Source of the DNA: Bacteroidales bacterium
Lineage (GTDB): Bacteria > Bacteroidota > Bacteroidia > Bacteroidales > P3
Assembly (NCBI GenBank): GCA_900769785.1
Contig: CAAGHV010000196.1
Span: 1-12,145 of the forward strand
DNA: 12,145 bases
Reading direction: 5' to 3'
Shown: one piece after another, positions 1-8,300 of the stretch
Position numbering within the stretch: the first letter of the stretch is position 1
Layout of the letters: every line of letters starts with the position of its first letter
Made by a program: the position numbers and the translations under genes
The notes under the pieces: model-generated
Seen by the model: the letters and a program-made list of their open reading frames with translations, nothing else
The model's database searches: none
What the model was told of the DNA's origin: nothing

Positions 1-894
1 GCAATCAACAGCATGATTGACTACACTTGGTATAAGGCACACCGCCAACCCTACATACTATCGCGCATACTGCGTGGCAACCGCAGCGAAGTGGCACGCG
101 CCTATAAAAACAACGGCTACATAGCATTTGCCGAAAAGGGCTGCCATAGGGTTGAATATGTTGTAAGGGATTTCGCCGGCAACACGGCACGGCAGGCCTT
201 TGTGCTGAAAACTACTCCTGCCACCAACGCAAAGGCACCGGCAAAAGCCGAAACCGAATATACCATACCCATAGCCTACTACCTCAAAAACCATTACTCG
301 ACTCAGGGATTCGCCGTAACCTTTGCCGAGAATACTTTCTACGAGAATGATTTGATGAGCTATTCGAAGTCAAAGCCCCAATACCGCACAGTGCTCACAG
401 ATGTACACACACTCCAATTTAAACACCACGGCTATCCGCCACACAATACATACACCGCCAAGATAACCATACCCGACAGCCTACGAAAACACAAGTCGAA
501 GCTGATAATGGTATCAGTAGAAGGCAAAAAAATAGCGGCACAACCTTGCCATATTGTGGCAGACACTATGGTAGGCTCTCTCAGAGTATTTGCCGGATTG
601 GCGCTGGCCATCGACACTACAGCTCCAAAGGTATCGGCAATAAACTTCAAGAACGGTGCCAAACTTGGCGGCAAAAGCCCTCGTATCAAAATATCGGACA
701 ACCTGTCAGGCATCACACGATATAACTGCTACATCAACGGGCAATGGGCACTGGCCGAATACGACGGAAAAACAGCTTCGATAACCGTTGACACACGCAA
801 AGCAGCACACGCCGGAACCAACCAACTGGAAGTGGTGATAGAAGACAAGGTGGGCAACACAACACGCAAGCAATGGACTTTCATAGGCCGATAG
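1..894 (+). CDS. C-terminal part of an M23-family peptidase-like exported protein (5' end outside window)
   Basis: The frame is open from base 1, so the first ATG inside the window (base 13) is probably internal and the gene starts upstream. About 297 codons are visible. They are all beta-rich and Ig-like. The last 90 residues hold a repeat seen in cell-surface proteins: a TTAPKV strand, then SDNLSGI, then GQWALAEYD, closing with DKVGNT and TRKQWTF. This tail matches what I remember of the C-terminus of long Bacteroidales proteins with an N-terminal M23 (LytM) peptidoglycan endopeptidase domain. The zinc ligands that would prove it lie outside the window, so peptidase identity is inference. 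If correct, it cuts peptidoglycan cross-links in the periplasm. The next gene follows after 91 bp on the same strand with no clear promoter between them. Alternative: another Ig-domain surface protein. Confidence 0.6.
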   Translation, partial: AINSMIDYTWYKAHRQPYILSRILRGNRSEVARAYKNNGYIAFAEKGCHRVEYVVRDFAGNTARQAFVLKTTPATNAKAPAKAETEYTIPIAYYLKNHYSTQGFAVTFAENTFYENDLMSYSKSKPQYRTVLTDVHTLQFKHHGYPPHNTYTAKITIPDSLRKHKSKLIMVSVEGKKIAAQPCHIVADTMVGSLRVFAGLALAIDTTAPKVSAINFKNGAKLGGKSPRIKISDNLSGITRYNCYINGQWALAEYDGKTASITVDTRKAAHAGTNQLEVVIEDKVGNTTRKQWTFIGR

Positions 895-985
895 AGATTG
901 CCGTATCGACACACCAAAATAAACAGACAATATACTACAAATTAAAAAAATCAGTTATACCAGAAACACAACAATAATTTCGACA

Positions 986-2254
986 ATGAAAAAGATAGCA
1001 ACAATACTCTGCATAATAATTGCAACAGTTATACCCACCCGTGCATCGTACCTGCTGATACCCATGGACGACGTTCAGAAAAACCACCTCAAAAGCTACG
1101 GAATAGCCTACTGGATACTTAGCGAAGGTGGCGAAGTATCGTGGCTACTCAACTACCGAGGCGGCACATTCATGACACAGTATTCCTCAGCCATAGAGCG
1201 CGAGTGTAAGCTACGCGGCGTCACCTACGAAGTAATTGCCGACGGCCAATCAACAGCCATACTCGCCGAAATTGCCGAACCATCAGTCAACCAAGATGTG
1301 GTACGCCTACACAAGGCACCAAAGATAGCGGTATATTCACCCAAAAACAAACTACCATGGGACGACGCCGTTACACTGGTGCTAACCTACGCCGAGATAC
1401 CATATGACGTAGTATATGACCACGAAGTTATAAACGGTGTACTACCAATGTACGATTGGCTGCACCTACACCACGAAGACTTCACAGGGCAGTTTGGAAA
1501 GTTCTGGGGGTCGTACAGAAACCAACAGTGGTATATAGAAGACGTACGCTTGCAGAACCAGACAGCCAAAGAGCTCGGTTTCCAAAAGGTGTCTCAACTA
1601 AAACTTGCCGTTACACACAAGATACGAGACTTTGTGATGGGCGGTGGCTTTTTGTTCGCCATGTGCTCCGCACCCGACAGCTACGATATTGCACTGGCGG
1701 CAGAGGGTATAGACATCTGTGAACAGGTATTCGACGGCGATCCCATGCAACCCAACGCACAGTCGATGCTGGATTATAGCAAGACATTTGCCTTTAAAAA
1801 TTTTCGTATAAGCACCAACCCATCCGAATACGAGGTATCTGACATAGACATCAACCCATACGAACGAGCCAAGCGAATAAATGAAAAAAACGATTTCTTC
1901 ACCTTGTTCGACTTCTCGGCCAAATGGGATTGGATACCTACAATGCTTACACAAAACCACCAAAGGGTAATAAAAGGATTTATGGGGCAATCTACCGCAT
2001 TTCGCAAACAATATGTAAAAACCAGTGCAATTATATTGGGAGAAAATAAGGAGATGGACGAGGTACGCTACCTACATGGTACTATGGGTAAAGGAACATG
2101 GACATTCCTTGGCGGCCACGACCCCGAAGACTATCAACACTACGTTGGCGACCCTCCTACAGACCTATCATTATATCCAAACTCGCCCGGATACAGACTT
2201 ATACTCAACAATATTCTATTCCCGGCAGCAAAGAAAGAAAAACATAAAACATAA
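986..2254 (+). CDS. Exported protein of the 'asparagine synthetase B'-like Bacteroidales family (function unknown)
   Basis: This 422-residue protein has a Sec signal peptide (MKKIATILCIIIATVIPTRAS, cut near residue 20). The conserved blocks I recognise are IPMDD (25-29), NHLKSYGIAYW (33-43), LLNYRGG (54-60), FVMGGGFLFAMCSAPDSYDIAL (216-237) and GGHDPEDYQHYVGDPP (376-391). Databases often name such proteins asparagine synthetase B. That name is unlikely to be right: there is no N-terminal nucleophile Cys2, no glutaminase domain and no ATP-pyrophosphatase motif, and the protein is exported. The GGGFLFAMCSAPD block resembles the nucleophile region of class I glutamine-amidotransferase-like (ThuA/DJ-1-like) folds, which is only a guess. 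The start is the ATG in front of the signal peptide. The stop overlaps the beta-lactamase start (TAATG), so the two are probably co-translated. Confidence 0.85.
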   Translation: MKKIATILCIIIATVIPTRASYLLIPMDDVQKNHLKSYGIAYWILSEGGEVSWLLNYRGGTFMTQYSSAIERECKLRGVTYEVIADGQSTAILAEIAEPSVNQDVVRLHKAPKIAVYSPKNKLPWDDAVTLVLTYAEIPYDVVYDHEVINGVLPMYDWLHLHHEDFTGQFGKFWGSYRNQQWYIEDVRLQNQTAKELGFQKVSQLKLAVTHKIRDFVMGGGFLFAMCSAPDSYDIALAAEGIDICEQVFDGDPMQPNAQSMLDYSKTFAFKNFRISTNPSEYEVSDIDINPYERAKRINEKNDFFTLFDFSAKWDWIPTMLTQNHQRVIKGFMGQSTAFRKQYVKTSAIILGENKEMDEVRYLHGTMGKGTWTFLGGHDPEDYQHYVGDPPTDLSLYPNSPGYRLILNNILFPAAKKEKHKT

Positions 2255-3141
2255 TGAAGAAAACCATAATCGCACTTGCCACTATATTGGCAACAACATT
2301 GTCATACGCCAACACAGACAGCCTTAGAAACAAAATAACAGAGTACTGCTCCAACTATAAGGCAACAGTAGGAATATCGGTAATATTCATCGAAGATGCC
2401 GACACACTGAGCGTAAACGGCCATAAAATGCTACCAATGCTAAGCGTATATAAGTTGCCAATTGCCATGTGCGTACTTAACAATGTTGACAAGGGGGGAC
2501 TTACACTCAATACGCCTATCAACATATCTAACGAAGATATGCACCAAAACACTTGGAGCCCACTACGCAACAAACTCAACGGCGCCGACACATCAATACA
2601 GCTATCAGAAATTATACAATACACCCTCATACAAAGCGACAACAACTGCTGCGACATACTACTGAAAGCCATCGGAGGAATAGAAACAGTACAAACATAC
2701 CTCAAACAAATAGGTTTACCAAACATTCAAGTAAACAATACCGAATGGCAAATATTCCAATCTCCAAATCTTATATACAACAATCAAGCAACACCATGCG
2801 ATATTACCACACTACTATGTAAGCTTTATAGCAACAACCTATTTAGCAATTCGTGTTTCAATTTCCTATGGCACACACTTACCGACTGTACTACGGGCAA
2901 CAACCGTATAAAAAGAAAATTACCAAAAGAAACCGAGGTTGCACACAAAACAGGAACATCTTTCACAACCAAAGAGGGAATAACACCAGCCATCAACGAC
3001 GTTGGCATAATTACCCTTCCCAATGGCAAACATGTTGCAGTGGCAATATTCGTTTCAGAATCGAGAGAAAACAGAGAAACCAACGAACGAATAATAGCAG
3101 ATCTAACAGAAATAATTTGGGAATATTCAGTAAATAGATAA
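2254..3141 (+). CDS. Class A beta-lactamase, CepA/CfxA-like (subclass A2)
   Basis: This 295-residue periplasmic serine beta-lactamase has a signal peptide (1-19, ending SYA). Catalytic elements seen are the S64-V-Y-K67 motif (Ambler Ser70/Lys73), S128-D-N130 in QSDNN (Ambler 130-132), the general-base Glu at E164 in NNTEWQIF, and K232-T-G234 followed by T-S. TWSPLR (100-105), TG(N)NRI (214-219) and INDVGIITLPNG (247-258) are hallmarks of the Bacteroidota A2 group, and from memory CepA aligns without gaps through the omega loop. The enzyme would acylate and hydrolyse penicillins or cephalosporins. One oddity is that the residue at Ambler 170 is Phe168, where A2 enzymes usually carry His and other class A enzymes Asn. 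A nearby tryptophan (YQNW in CepA) is replaced, giving YNNQ. Hydrolysis could therefore be slow or altered. The gene is coupled by TAATG to the upstream exported protein and followed by a terminator, so it looks chromosomal rather than part of a mobile cassette. Confidence 0.93.
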   Translation: MKKTIIALATILATTLSYANTDSLRNKITEYCSNYKATVGISVIFIEDADTLSVNGHKMLPMLSVYKLPIAMCVLNNVDKGGLTLNTPINISNEDMHQNTWSPLRNKLNGADTSIQLSEIIQYTLIQSDNNCCDILLKAIGGIETVQTYLKQIGLPNIQVNNTEWQIFQSPNLIYNNQATPCDITTLLCKLYSNNLFSNSCFNFLWHTLTDCTTGNNRIKRKLPKETEVAHKTGTSFTTKEGITPAINDVGIITLPNGKHVAVAIFVSESRENRETNERIIADLTEIIWEYSVNR

Positions 3142-3150
3142 AAAACAGAA

Positions 3151-3183
3151 AAGCCTCACACCATAAAGTGTAAGGCTTTTTTT
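3151..3183. terminator. Bidirectional Rho-independent terminator between beta-lactamase and tRNA-Met
   Basis: An 11-bp stem (AAGCCTCACAC / GTGTAAGGCTT, one C-A mismatch) encloses the loop CATAAA. Eight T follow on the plus strand. On the minus strand the hairpin runs into TTTTCTGTTTTTT. It sits 9 bp after the beta-lactamase stop and 9 bp beyond the 3' end of the opposing tRNA gene, so it can end both transcripts. Confidence 0.88.
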
Positions 3184-3191
3184 ATTCTGAG

Positions 3192-3265
3192 TAGCGAGGA
3201 CGAGAATTGAACTCGTGACCTCCGGGTTATGAATCCGACGCTCTAACCAACTGAGCTACCTCGCC
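3192..3265 (-). tRNA. tRNA-Met (anticodon CAT)
   Basis: The minus strand folds into a complete 74-nt cloverleaf. The acceptor is GGCGAGG with CCTCGCT (first pair G-U), the D arm GCTC/GAGC, and the anticodon loop TTCATAA reads CAT. The T arm is ACGAG/CTCGT with loop TTCAATT, and the discriminator base is A73. CCA is not encoded. The regular G-C pairs and D-loop TTGG fit an elongator Met tRNA. A CAT anticodon also fits tRNA-Ile2 (lysidine-modified), but the resemblance to remembered Bacteroides tRNA-Met favours Met. The anticodon stem has one A-C mismatch next to the loop. Confidence 0.95.
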
Positions 3266-3278
3266 TCATTTGCGAGTG

Positions 3279-3309
3279 CAAAAGTACTAAGAATTTTTGT
3301 TTCTACAAA
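3279..3309 (-). promoter_or_regulatory. Bacteroidota-type promoter of tRNA-Met
   Basis: On the minus strand the -33 box TTTG (3306-3309) is followed after exactly 19 bp by the -7 box TACTTTTG (3279-3286), matching TAnnTTTG. The -7 box ends 13 bp before the mature tRNA 5' end. This is the best promoter in the window and supports placement in the phylum. Confidence 0.85.
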
Positions 3310-3369
3310 ATTTTAAAGCAACTTTTTTTATTATTCAACTCTTACTAGCTATATCTCAGAGAAATAATT

Positions 3370-4410
3370 TTACTCCTCATCATTAAAATATAGACGATAA
3401 TAGTTCATATTTACGCCATCATCGAAGCCTTTTTCAATAAATTTGGTATCTCCGTGAACATAAACATGAAAGTTTTTATCCAGTTTTATCACGCTTTTGA
3501 AAGCCTTGGATTGCTTCTTAACGGCAGTTTCCGAAATATTAAAATTATCTTCAATTTTCATCTCCGTTTCTTGTTCAAAAGAATCTTTATAGGTCTTGAA
3601 ACTTTCTATCACTTGGCTATCGGGCATTATCTCTTGCGCAAATGTATTCATATCAAAAGTATCATTCTCTTTAAAGAACTGCACCGATTTATTCAAAATA
3701 GCAGCCTGATCAGCCTTGGTTACGTCAAATTCCTCTGGCAATTGTTCCGTAACAAAATTCTTACAAAGAGCCATTACATTTTGTGTTTGGAAATACTCAT
3801 CTTGTCTCTGTTGAGCATTCAAAAACATATCCACCCAATACTCGGCATCCGATGCCTTACGCACGCTCTCGCTCACAGCCACCCAAAAACCTTGTTCACG
3901 CTCAGCATTAAATATAAGGCAGCCTTTATCCATTTTGTCAAGAGCTATTCCTTCGTCAAGTTCTACACCATAGTTATCTCCATTCAACGATAACTTCATA
4001 TACGGAGCTGAACTTTCTATCTTAAACAAACCTATGGCTTCAAACGTTTTGCCATCGACCAAACAATTCTCCAAATGAACAACCAACAGTCTTCCTGAAC
4101 TCACTTTTGGAGATTCACTAACCGAATACAAATGGCGTGCCAAAGCAACAGACTCATCGTAGAACGAATCATTGTTGTCAAATATAGAGGATACAGAACT
4201 ATAAACATTATTATCTGCAAAGTCGCCTTCGGAAAACAAATTATAATACTCTTTGGCTTTAAAACCATTGAATATATAACGTAGTAATGTTGCTTCTACC
4301 TCTTCCGAAATAGTCATCAACTCTTTGGAAAGCAGTAGTTCATCTTCTAATTTATTCCCCACTTTATGTATAACACACTTCTTTATTCGTGCGCAATCTC
4401 CAAATATCAT
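3370..4410 (-). CDS. Nucleoid-associated protein, NdpA/YejK (NA37) family
   Basis: At 346 residues this is the usual length for the Bacteroidota branch of the NA37 family, DNA-associated proteins known from E. coli YejK. Recognisable blocks are the early VGNK near residues 17-20, FKAKEYYNLFSEGD (50-63), ARHLYSVSESPKV (89-101), the VVHLENCLVDGKTFEAIGLFK stretch (109-129), KMDKGCLIFN (159-168), and DAEYWVDMFLNAQQRQD near the middle. There is no signal peptide, so it is cytoplasmic. The exact molecular role of the family is poorly known; E. coli YejK interacts with topoisomerases. The ATG start lies 21 bp after the stop of the phosphatase gene upstream, on the same strand, so the two are probably co-transcribed. 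No convincing terminator is seen downstream before the tRNA promoter. Confidence 0.88.
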   Translation of the reverse strand: MIFGDCARIKKCVIHKVGNKLEDELLLSKELMTISEEVEATLLRYIFNGFKAKEYYNLFSEGDFADNNVYSSVSSIFDNNDSFYDESVALARHLYSVSESPKVSSGRLLVVHLENCLVDGKTFEAIGLFKIESSAPYMKLSLNGDNYGVELDEGIALDKMDKGCLIFNAEREQGFWVAVSESVRKASDAEYWVDMFLNAQQRQDEYFQTQNVMALCKNFVTEQLPEEFDVTKADQAAILNKSVQFFKENDTFDMNTFAQEIMPDSQVIESFKTYKDSFEQETEMKIEDNFNISETAVKKQSKAFKSVIKLDKNFHVYVHGDTKFIEKGFDDGVNMNYYRLYFNDEE

Positions 4411-4431
4411 ATATATACTTTTTATTGGTTA

Positions 4432-4887
4432 TTATTTCATTTTTCTACATATAGCATCACATGCCTCGTCCAATTGTTTGAACACAGTCTCAAATCCGTC
4501 TGTGCCACCATAATATGGATCTTTCACATATCTGTTCTCACCCGGATATACTTCGTTCAATATATAATCAACCTTTTCACGGTCTTCGTCAGTTTTTGCC
4601 ATAGACATAACGTCATTGTAATTATTTCTATCCATTATATATATGCGGTCGAAATATTTAAAATCGGCATATTCAAACAAACGAGAACGTATTCCGGTAA
4701 TATCAATACCATATTTTCTACCCACAGCCACAGCACGCGAATCGGGCGACATACCCACATTGCAATATTCAAATCCGGCAGAATCTATTTCCAAATCCAA
4801 GCCATATTCAGTAGCTTTGTACCTCAATATACCTTCAGCCAAAGGCGAACGGCATATATTTCCCAAACATATCATTAAAATCTTCAT
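4432..4887 (-). CDS. Low-molecular-weight protein tyrosine phosphatase
   Basis: This 151-residue cytoplasmic enzyme carries the P-loop C7-LGNIC-R13-S (CX5R) directly after the N-terminal strand MKILMI, the diagnostic position in this family. The general acid is D123 in DPYYGG near the C-terminus. Length and motif spacing are normal, so it should be active on phosphotyrosine. Bacterial members often act with tyrosine kinases in capsule export, but no kinase or capsule gene is near here. A TTG two codons upstream (4893) is also open; I chose the ATG at 4887 because it places the conserved KIL strand directly after Met. A strong terminator lies only about 15-25 bp upstream, so expression needs read-through or a promoter I cannot see. 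NdpA follows after 21 bp. Confidence 0.95.
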   Translation of the reverse strand: MKILMICLGNICRSPLAEGILRYKATEYGLDLEIDSAGFEYCNVGMSPDSRAVAVGRKYGIDITGIRSRLFEYADFKYFDRIYIMDRNNYNDVMSMAKTDEDREKVDYILNEVYPGENRYVKDPYYGGTDGFETVFKQLDEACDAICRKMK

Positions 4888-4901
4888 AAGCAACTTAGAA
4901 A

Positions 4902-4934
4902 ATAAAAAAAGCCCATCATAAACCTACGATGGGC
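4902..4934 (-). terminator. Rho-independent terminator after ridA
   Basis: On the minus strand the stem GCCCATCGTA / TATGATGGGC (10 bp, one G-U pair) closes the tetraloop GGTT and runs straight into TTTTTTTATTTT. It begins 30 bp after the ridA stop and ends about 15 bp before the phosphatase ATG, so it interrupts what would otherwise be one operon. Confidence 0.85.
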
Positions 4935-4964
4935 CAATCATCATTAAAAATTATGAAAACACAA

Positions 4965-5342
4965 TTACTTAACTGCTATAGTTTCTATTTCTACCATAAC
5001 ACCCAACGGCAACTTCTGAACGGCATATGCAGCACGTGCAGGTGGGTTTACCGAATAATATTTTCCATATACTTCGTTCATTGCTGCAAAATTATCCATA
5101 GTGCTCAACAAGCAAGTAGATTTTACTACATCGGCAAAAGTATATCCTGCTTCAGTAAGTATAGCTTCTATATTCTTCATTACTTGTTCGGTTTGTTCCT
5201 TTATTCCACCTTCAACAACAACACCTGTTGCAGGATCAATGGGCACTTGTCCAGAAATATACAATGTGTTTCCAGCCAATACAGCTTGGCTATAAGGTCC
5301 TATTGCTTTAGGAGCCTTATCGGTATTAATTATCTTATTCAT
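4965..5342 (-). CDS. ridA: RidA family reactive-intermediate (enamine/imine) deaminase
   Basis: At 125 residues this is a typical RidA/YjgF/YER057c/UK114 protein. It hydrolyses 2-aminoacrylate and related enamine/imine intermediates from PLP enzymes to ketoacids and ammonia, working as a cytoplasmic trimer. Signature blocks are APKAIGPYSQAV (10-21), LYISGQVPIDPATG (27-40), VMKNIEAILTEAGY (54-67), and the C-terminal PPARAAYAVQKLPLGVMVEIE with the substrate-carboxylate-binding Arg at R103 and Glu at 118-120. All key positions are present. It starts 24 bp after the stop of the M6 protease gene with no promoter visible between, so it is probably in that transcript, and it is followed by a strong terminator. 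I see no metabolic link between the two products. Confidence 0.95.
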   Translation of the reverse strand: MNKIINTDKAPKAIGPYSQAVLAGNTLYISGQVPIDPATGVVVEGGIKEQTEQVMKNIEAILTEAGYTFADVVKSTCLLSTMDNFAAMNEVYGKYYSVNPPARAAYAVQKLPLGVMVEIETIAVK

Positions 5343-5366
5343 ATTATATCAGTTTATTTTTGTTTA

Positions 5367-8300
5367 TTATTTCTTTATTACTATTTTCTTAGACACTTGA
5401 GTATTGTCGTTTACTATATTTATTATATATGCGCCATTAGGTAGATTAGTTAAATCCATACGTTTGCCTGATATTTTCACATCAGTTTCTTCGTAGCAAA
5501 CCTTACCATCCATACTCAACACTTTCACATTGTAAATTTCATCGCTCGAAGCTATAATAGTGAATACTCCTGTAGATGGATTAGGCACAAACGATACTTC
5601 CATATCATTTTCAGCTGATAAAATAGATACTTCACCTTTGGCATATATATGTTTTTCGGTAGAATAAACAGGTAAACAATCGCCAAATTGTACTTTCACT
5701 CGATAGCTGTAATTACCTGCTTCTCTTAGAGTATCAAATATTGAAGTTGATGAACCTGCAATAACAATCCATTCGTTATCTTCGTATTTACGTTCCCATT
5801 GTACAACATCACCTTTGTTGTTTTGAATTCTCAAACGACCAATCTTTTCATTTACATTTACAGTATCGGAAGTAAATGATATATTTCCTCCATGAGAATA
5901 GTTTATAGCAATCAACACGGTGTTACTTGTGTCGTAAATACCTGTAGAAAATACTATTCGGCGGAAGTATGTACTATCCGACAAAGTACCTGGAGCATAG
6001 TTCATCTCATTGTTTGTACCCGAAGCATCAGCCCACGATGTTGACAATGTCCTATATTGCCACAAATAAGTATAAGGAGCTGTTCTTCCTGTAGGCTCAC
6101 TACCAACCAATGGTTCAACTTCCAACGGTTGACGATTTTCCAAACCACAATGTGTTTGAGCACCCGAAATATCATTATTTTCTATAGGCTCAAAAGCTGT
6201 AGTAAAACTAATTGTAGTACCCATACCTATTCCATAAGCATTTTCAGCAAAAGCACGTACATAATAGGTAGTATATTCTGTCAAATCTGTCAATTGATAT
6301 GAAAAATTATTTGTGTTATTCAAATTATTTGCTTCATAAACCATCAAAGGTGTGTTTATTGTATCAAAAGCTTGATTCATCGACAACATAAATCCATAAC
6401 GGCTAACATGTGCATCAACCGAATCTTCTATACGACCTCGCAAAGTTGCAGAACTTGCCGTGATATTACTAGTCGAACGTGAAGTCATAATAGGAGCACC
6501 TGTAAGGGTAGTAAATTCTACAGTTGTAGTTGAATATGTGGTACAATAAGGATTTATTGCGTATGCTCTTGCATAATAATGTGTTCCTCTTTGCAAACCT
6601 GTTACTCTAACGGAGTATGCTCCCTCTCCTATCAATGTATCGGCCATATAATTCCCCTCAGCCAATACCGGCTCAGATGTTGTTCCCCAACAAACGCCAC
6701 GCGAAGTAACATTTACACGTTGTGTATCCAAAACATTGGCATTAAGAGTAGCAGCCGATGAAGTAATATTATTAGCCGACATTATTGCAATAGTTGGAAA
6801 TGTATCCAACAACATATATTTAAATTGTATAAACGTTGTATCAACAACAGTGATATCTGTAATAGGTTTCACTATCATCGAGGTTCCGGTATAGCCACCC
6901 ATAGCATCATACCAACTCCACGATGCAGGTGTCGAACGATTGGAAAAACGATTGTTCGTCATTGTCGGATAGGATGTTGAGGCATTGTAGTTAGATGAAT
7001 CGCCATTTGCTGAAACAATATAACATCCTTGGTGAAGAGGATTGCAGTTTAATGTATTTGAGTTATTTCCCGTCAATCTCCATCCTCCAACGTTTTTATC
7101 TACGTGGTATATAAGCATACCTTCGGCAGGAAGATATGTATCCCAACCTTTCTTTTGACGGTTTTCCAAAATATAGTATTCTTTTATATTGGCCGAAGTA
7201 AGTTTGTACGACACGTTGCTATCTGCCAAATTGCCCATCACTATCTGAGCAGGCTCTACCAATTCGGTATGGGTATGCCAATTCAATATTTCACGTTCAA
7301 CGGCACAAAGACCCGAAGGTGTACGACTATCGTTGTTATAACAACCACCATGCATCAAACTAAAATCGCCCAAACCAACGCCTTCACCAGTAGCACTAGC
7401 TCCGTCGGTATCATAAAAATCGGGCAATCCAAGAACGTGACCAAACTCGTGACACATTGCACCTATACCATCGGCAATAATAGTGTTTTTCTTTTCGCCC
7501 GAACAAGAATATGTATAAACTCTCACACCATCTTTCACAACTGTGTAATTATACAAAATAGATTTATGAGGCCATATTGCATCAGCCTCGCCCGATGTTG
7601 ATTGTGGAATACCGGCAAATATAATATGTACATTATCCAAAGTATCATTATCATCGTTATCGTATTGAGTAAAATCAATATTATAAGCTGTATCTGCGTA
7701 GTTTATAGCATCCATCACCAATCGTTGTACATTGGCATCATGTCCATAAGAAGTCTGACGACCATAATACGACAAAGGCTGAGGCATACGACAAGGACCA
7801 ACCACTGTAACATCCAAATCCAAAGCACCCAACGAGTTGTCATAATAATAATCACGCAACGAACCTGTGGCGCCACCTGCTGTTGCTCCCGGATAACTAG
7901 CTATTGTATCCCAATAACTATATGTGGTAGAAAAAACTCTGTCGGAAAAATCCACCAATATTACCAACAACTTAGGCGAACCGGTCAAAGGGAATGAAGA
8001 TTTTGTTGATACCTGTCCCGATTTTGCTTGATAACGAGCCAATAATTGTGTTTCTGAAAACTTAAGATTCTTCGAAATTTTGGCCAAAGCCTTATTTTCT
8101 TTATTTGTACGATAGGCAGGATCGGCAGCCATAATATCCGATGCAACCATATTGCCATCGTTATCCATACGAGCATATACCCACTCCCCTTTTTCGGATT
8201 GCAACAAAGTATATCCGTCCAACGACTTTGCCCACGATAAATATTCGTCGCCTCGCAAACTGATAGTAAGCATACGACCATCTTTCAATTTTATTGTCCT

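Noticed and set aside
13..15. First visible ATG as the true start of the leading gene
   Set aside because: The frame is open to the window edge and the protein seen has no signal peptide, so the start is upstream.
974..981. TAATTTCG as a -7 box for the AsnB-like gene
   Set aside because: It differs from TAnnTTTG and lies 4 bp before the start codon, too close to act as its promoter.
3454..3993. 179-residue plus-strand open frame opposite the ndpA gene
   Set aside because: It is the antisense shadow of a gene with clear family motifs and has no recognisable domain.
4885..4893. TTG start giving a 153-residue phosphatase
   Set aside because: The ATG two codons later places the conserved KILMICLGN strand at the usual distance from the N-terminus.
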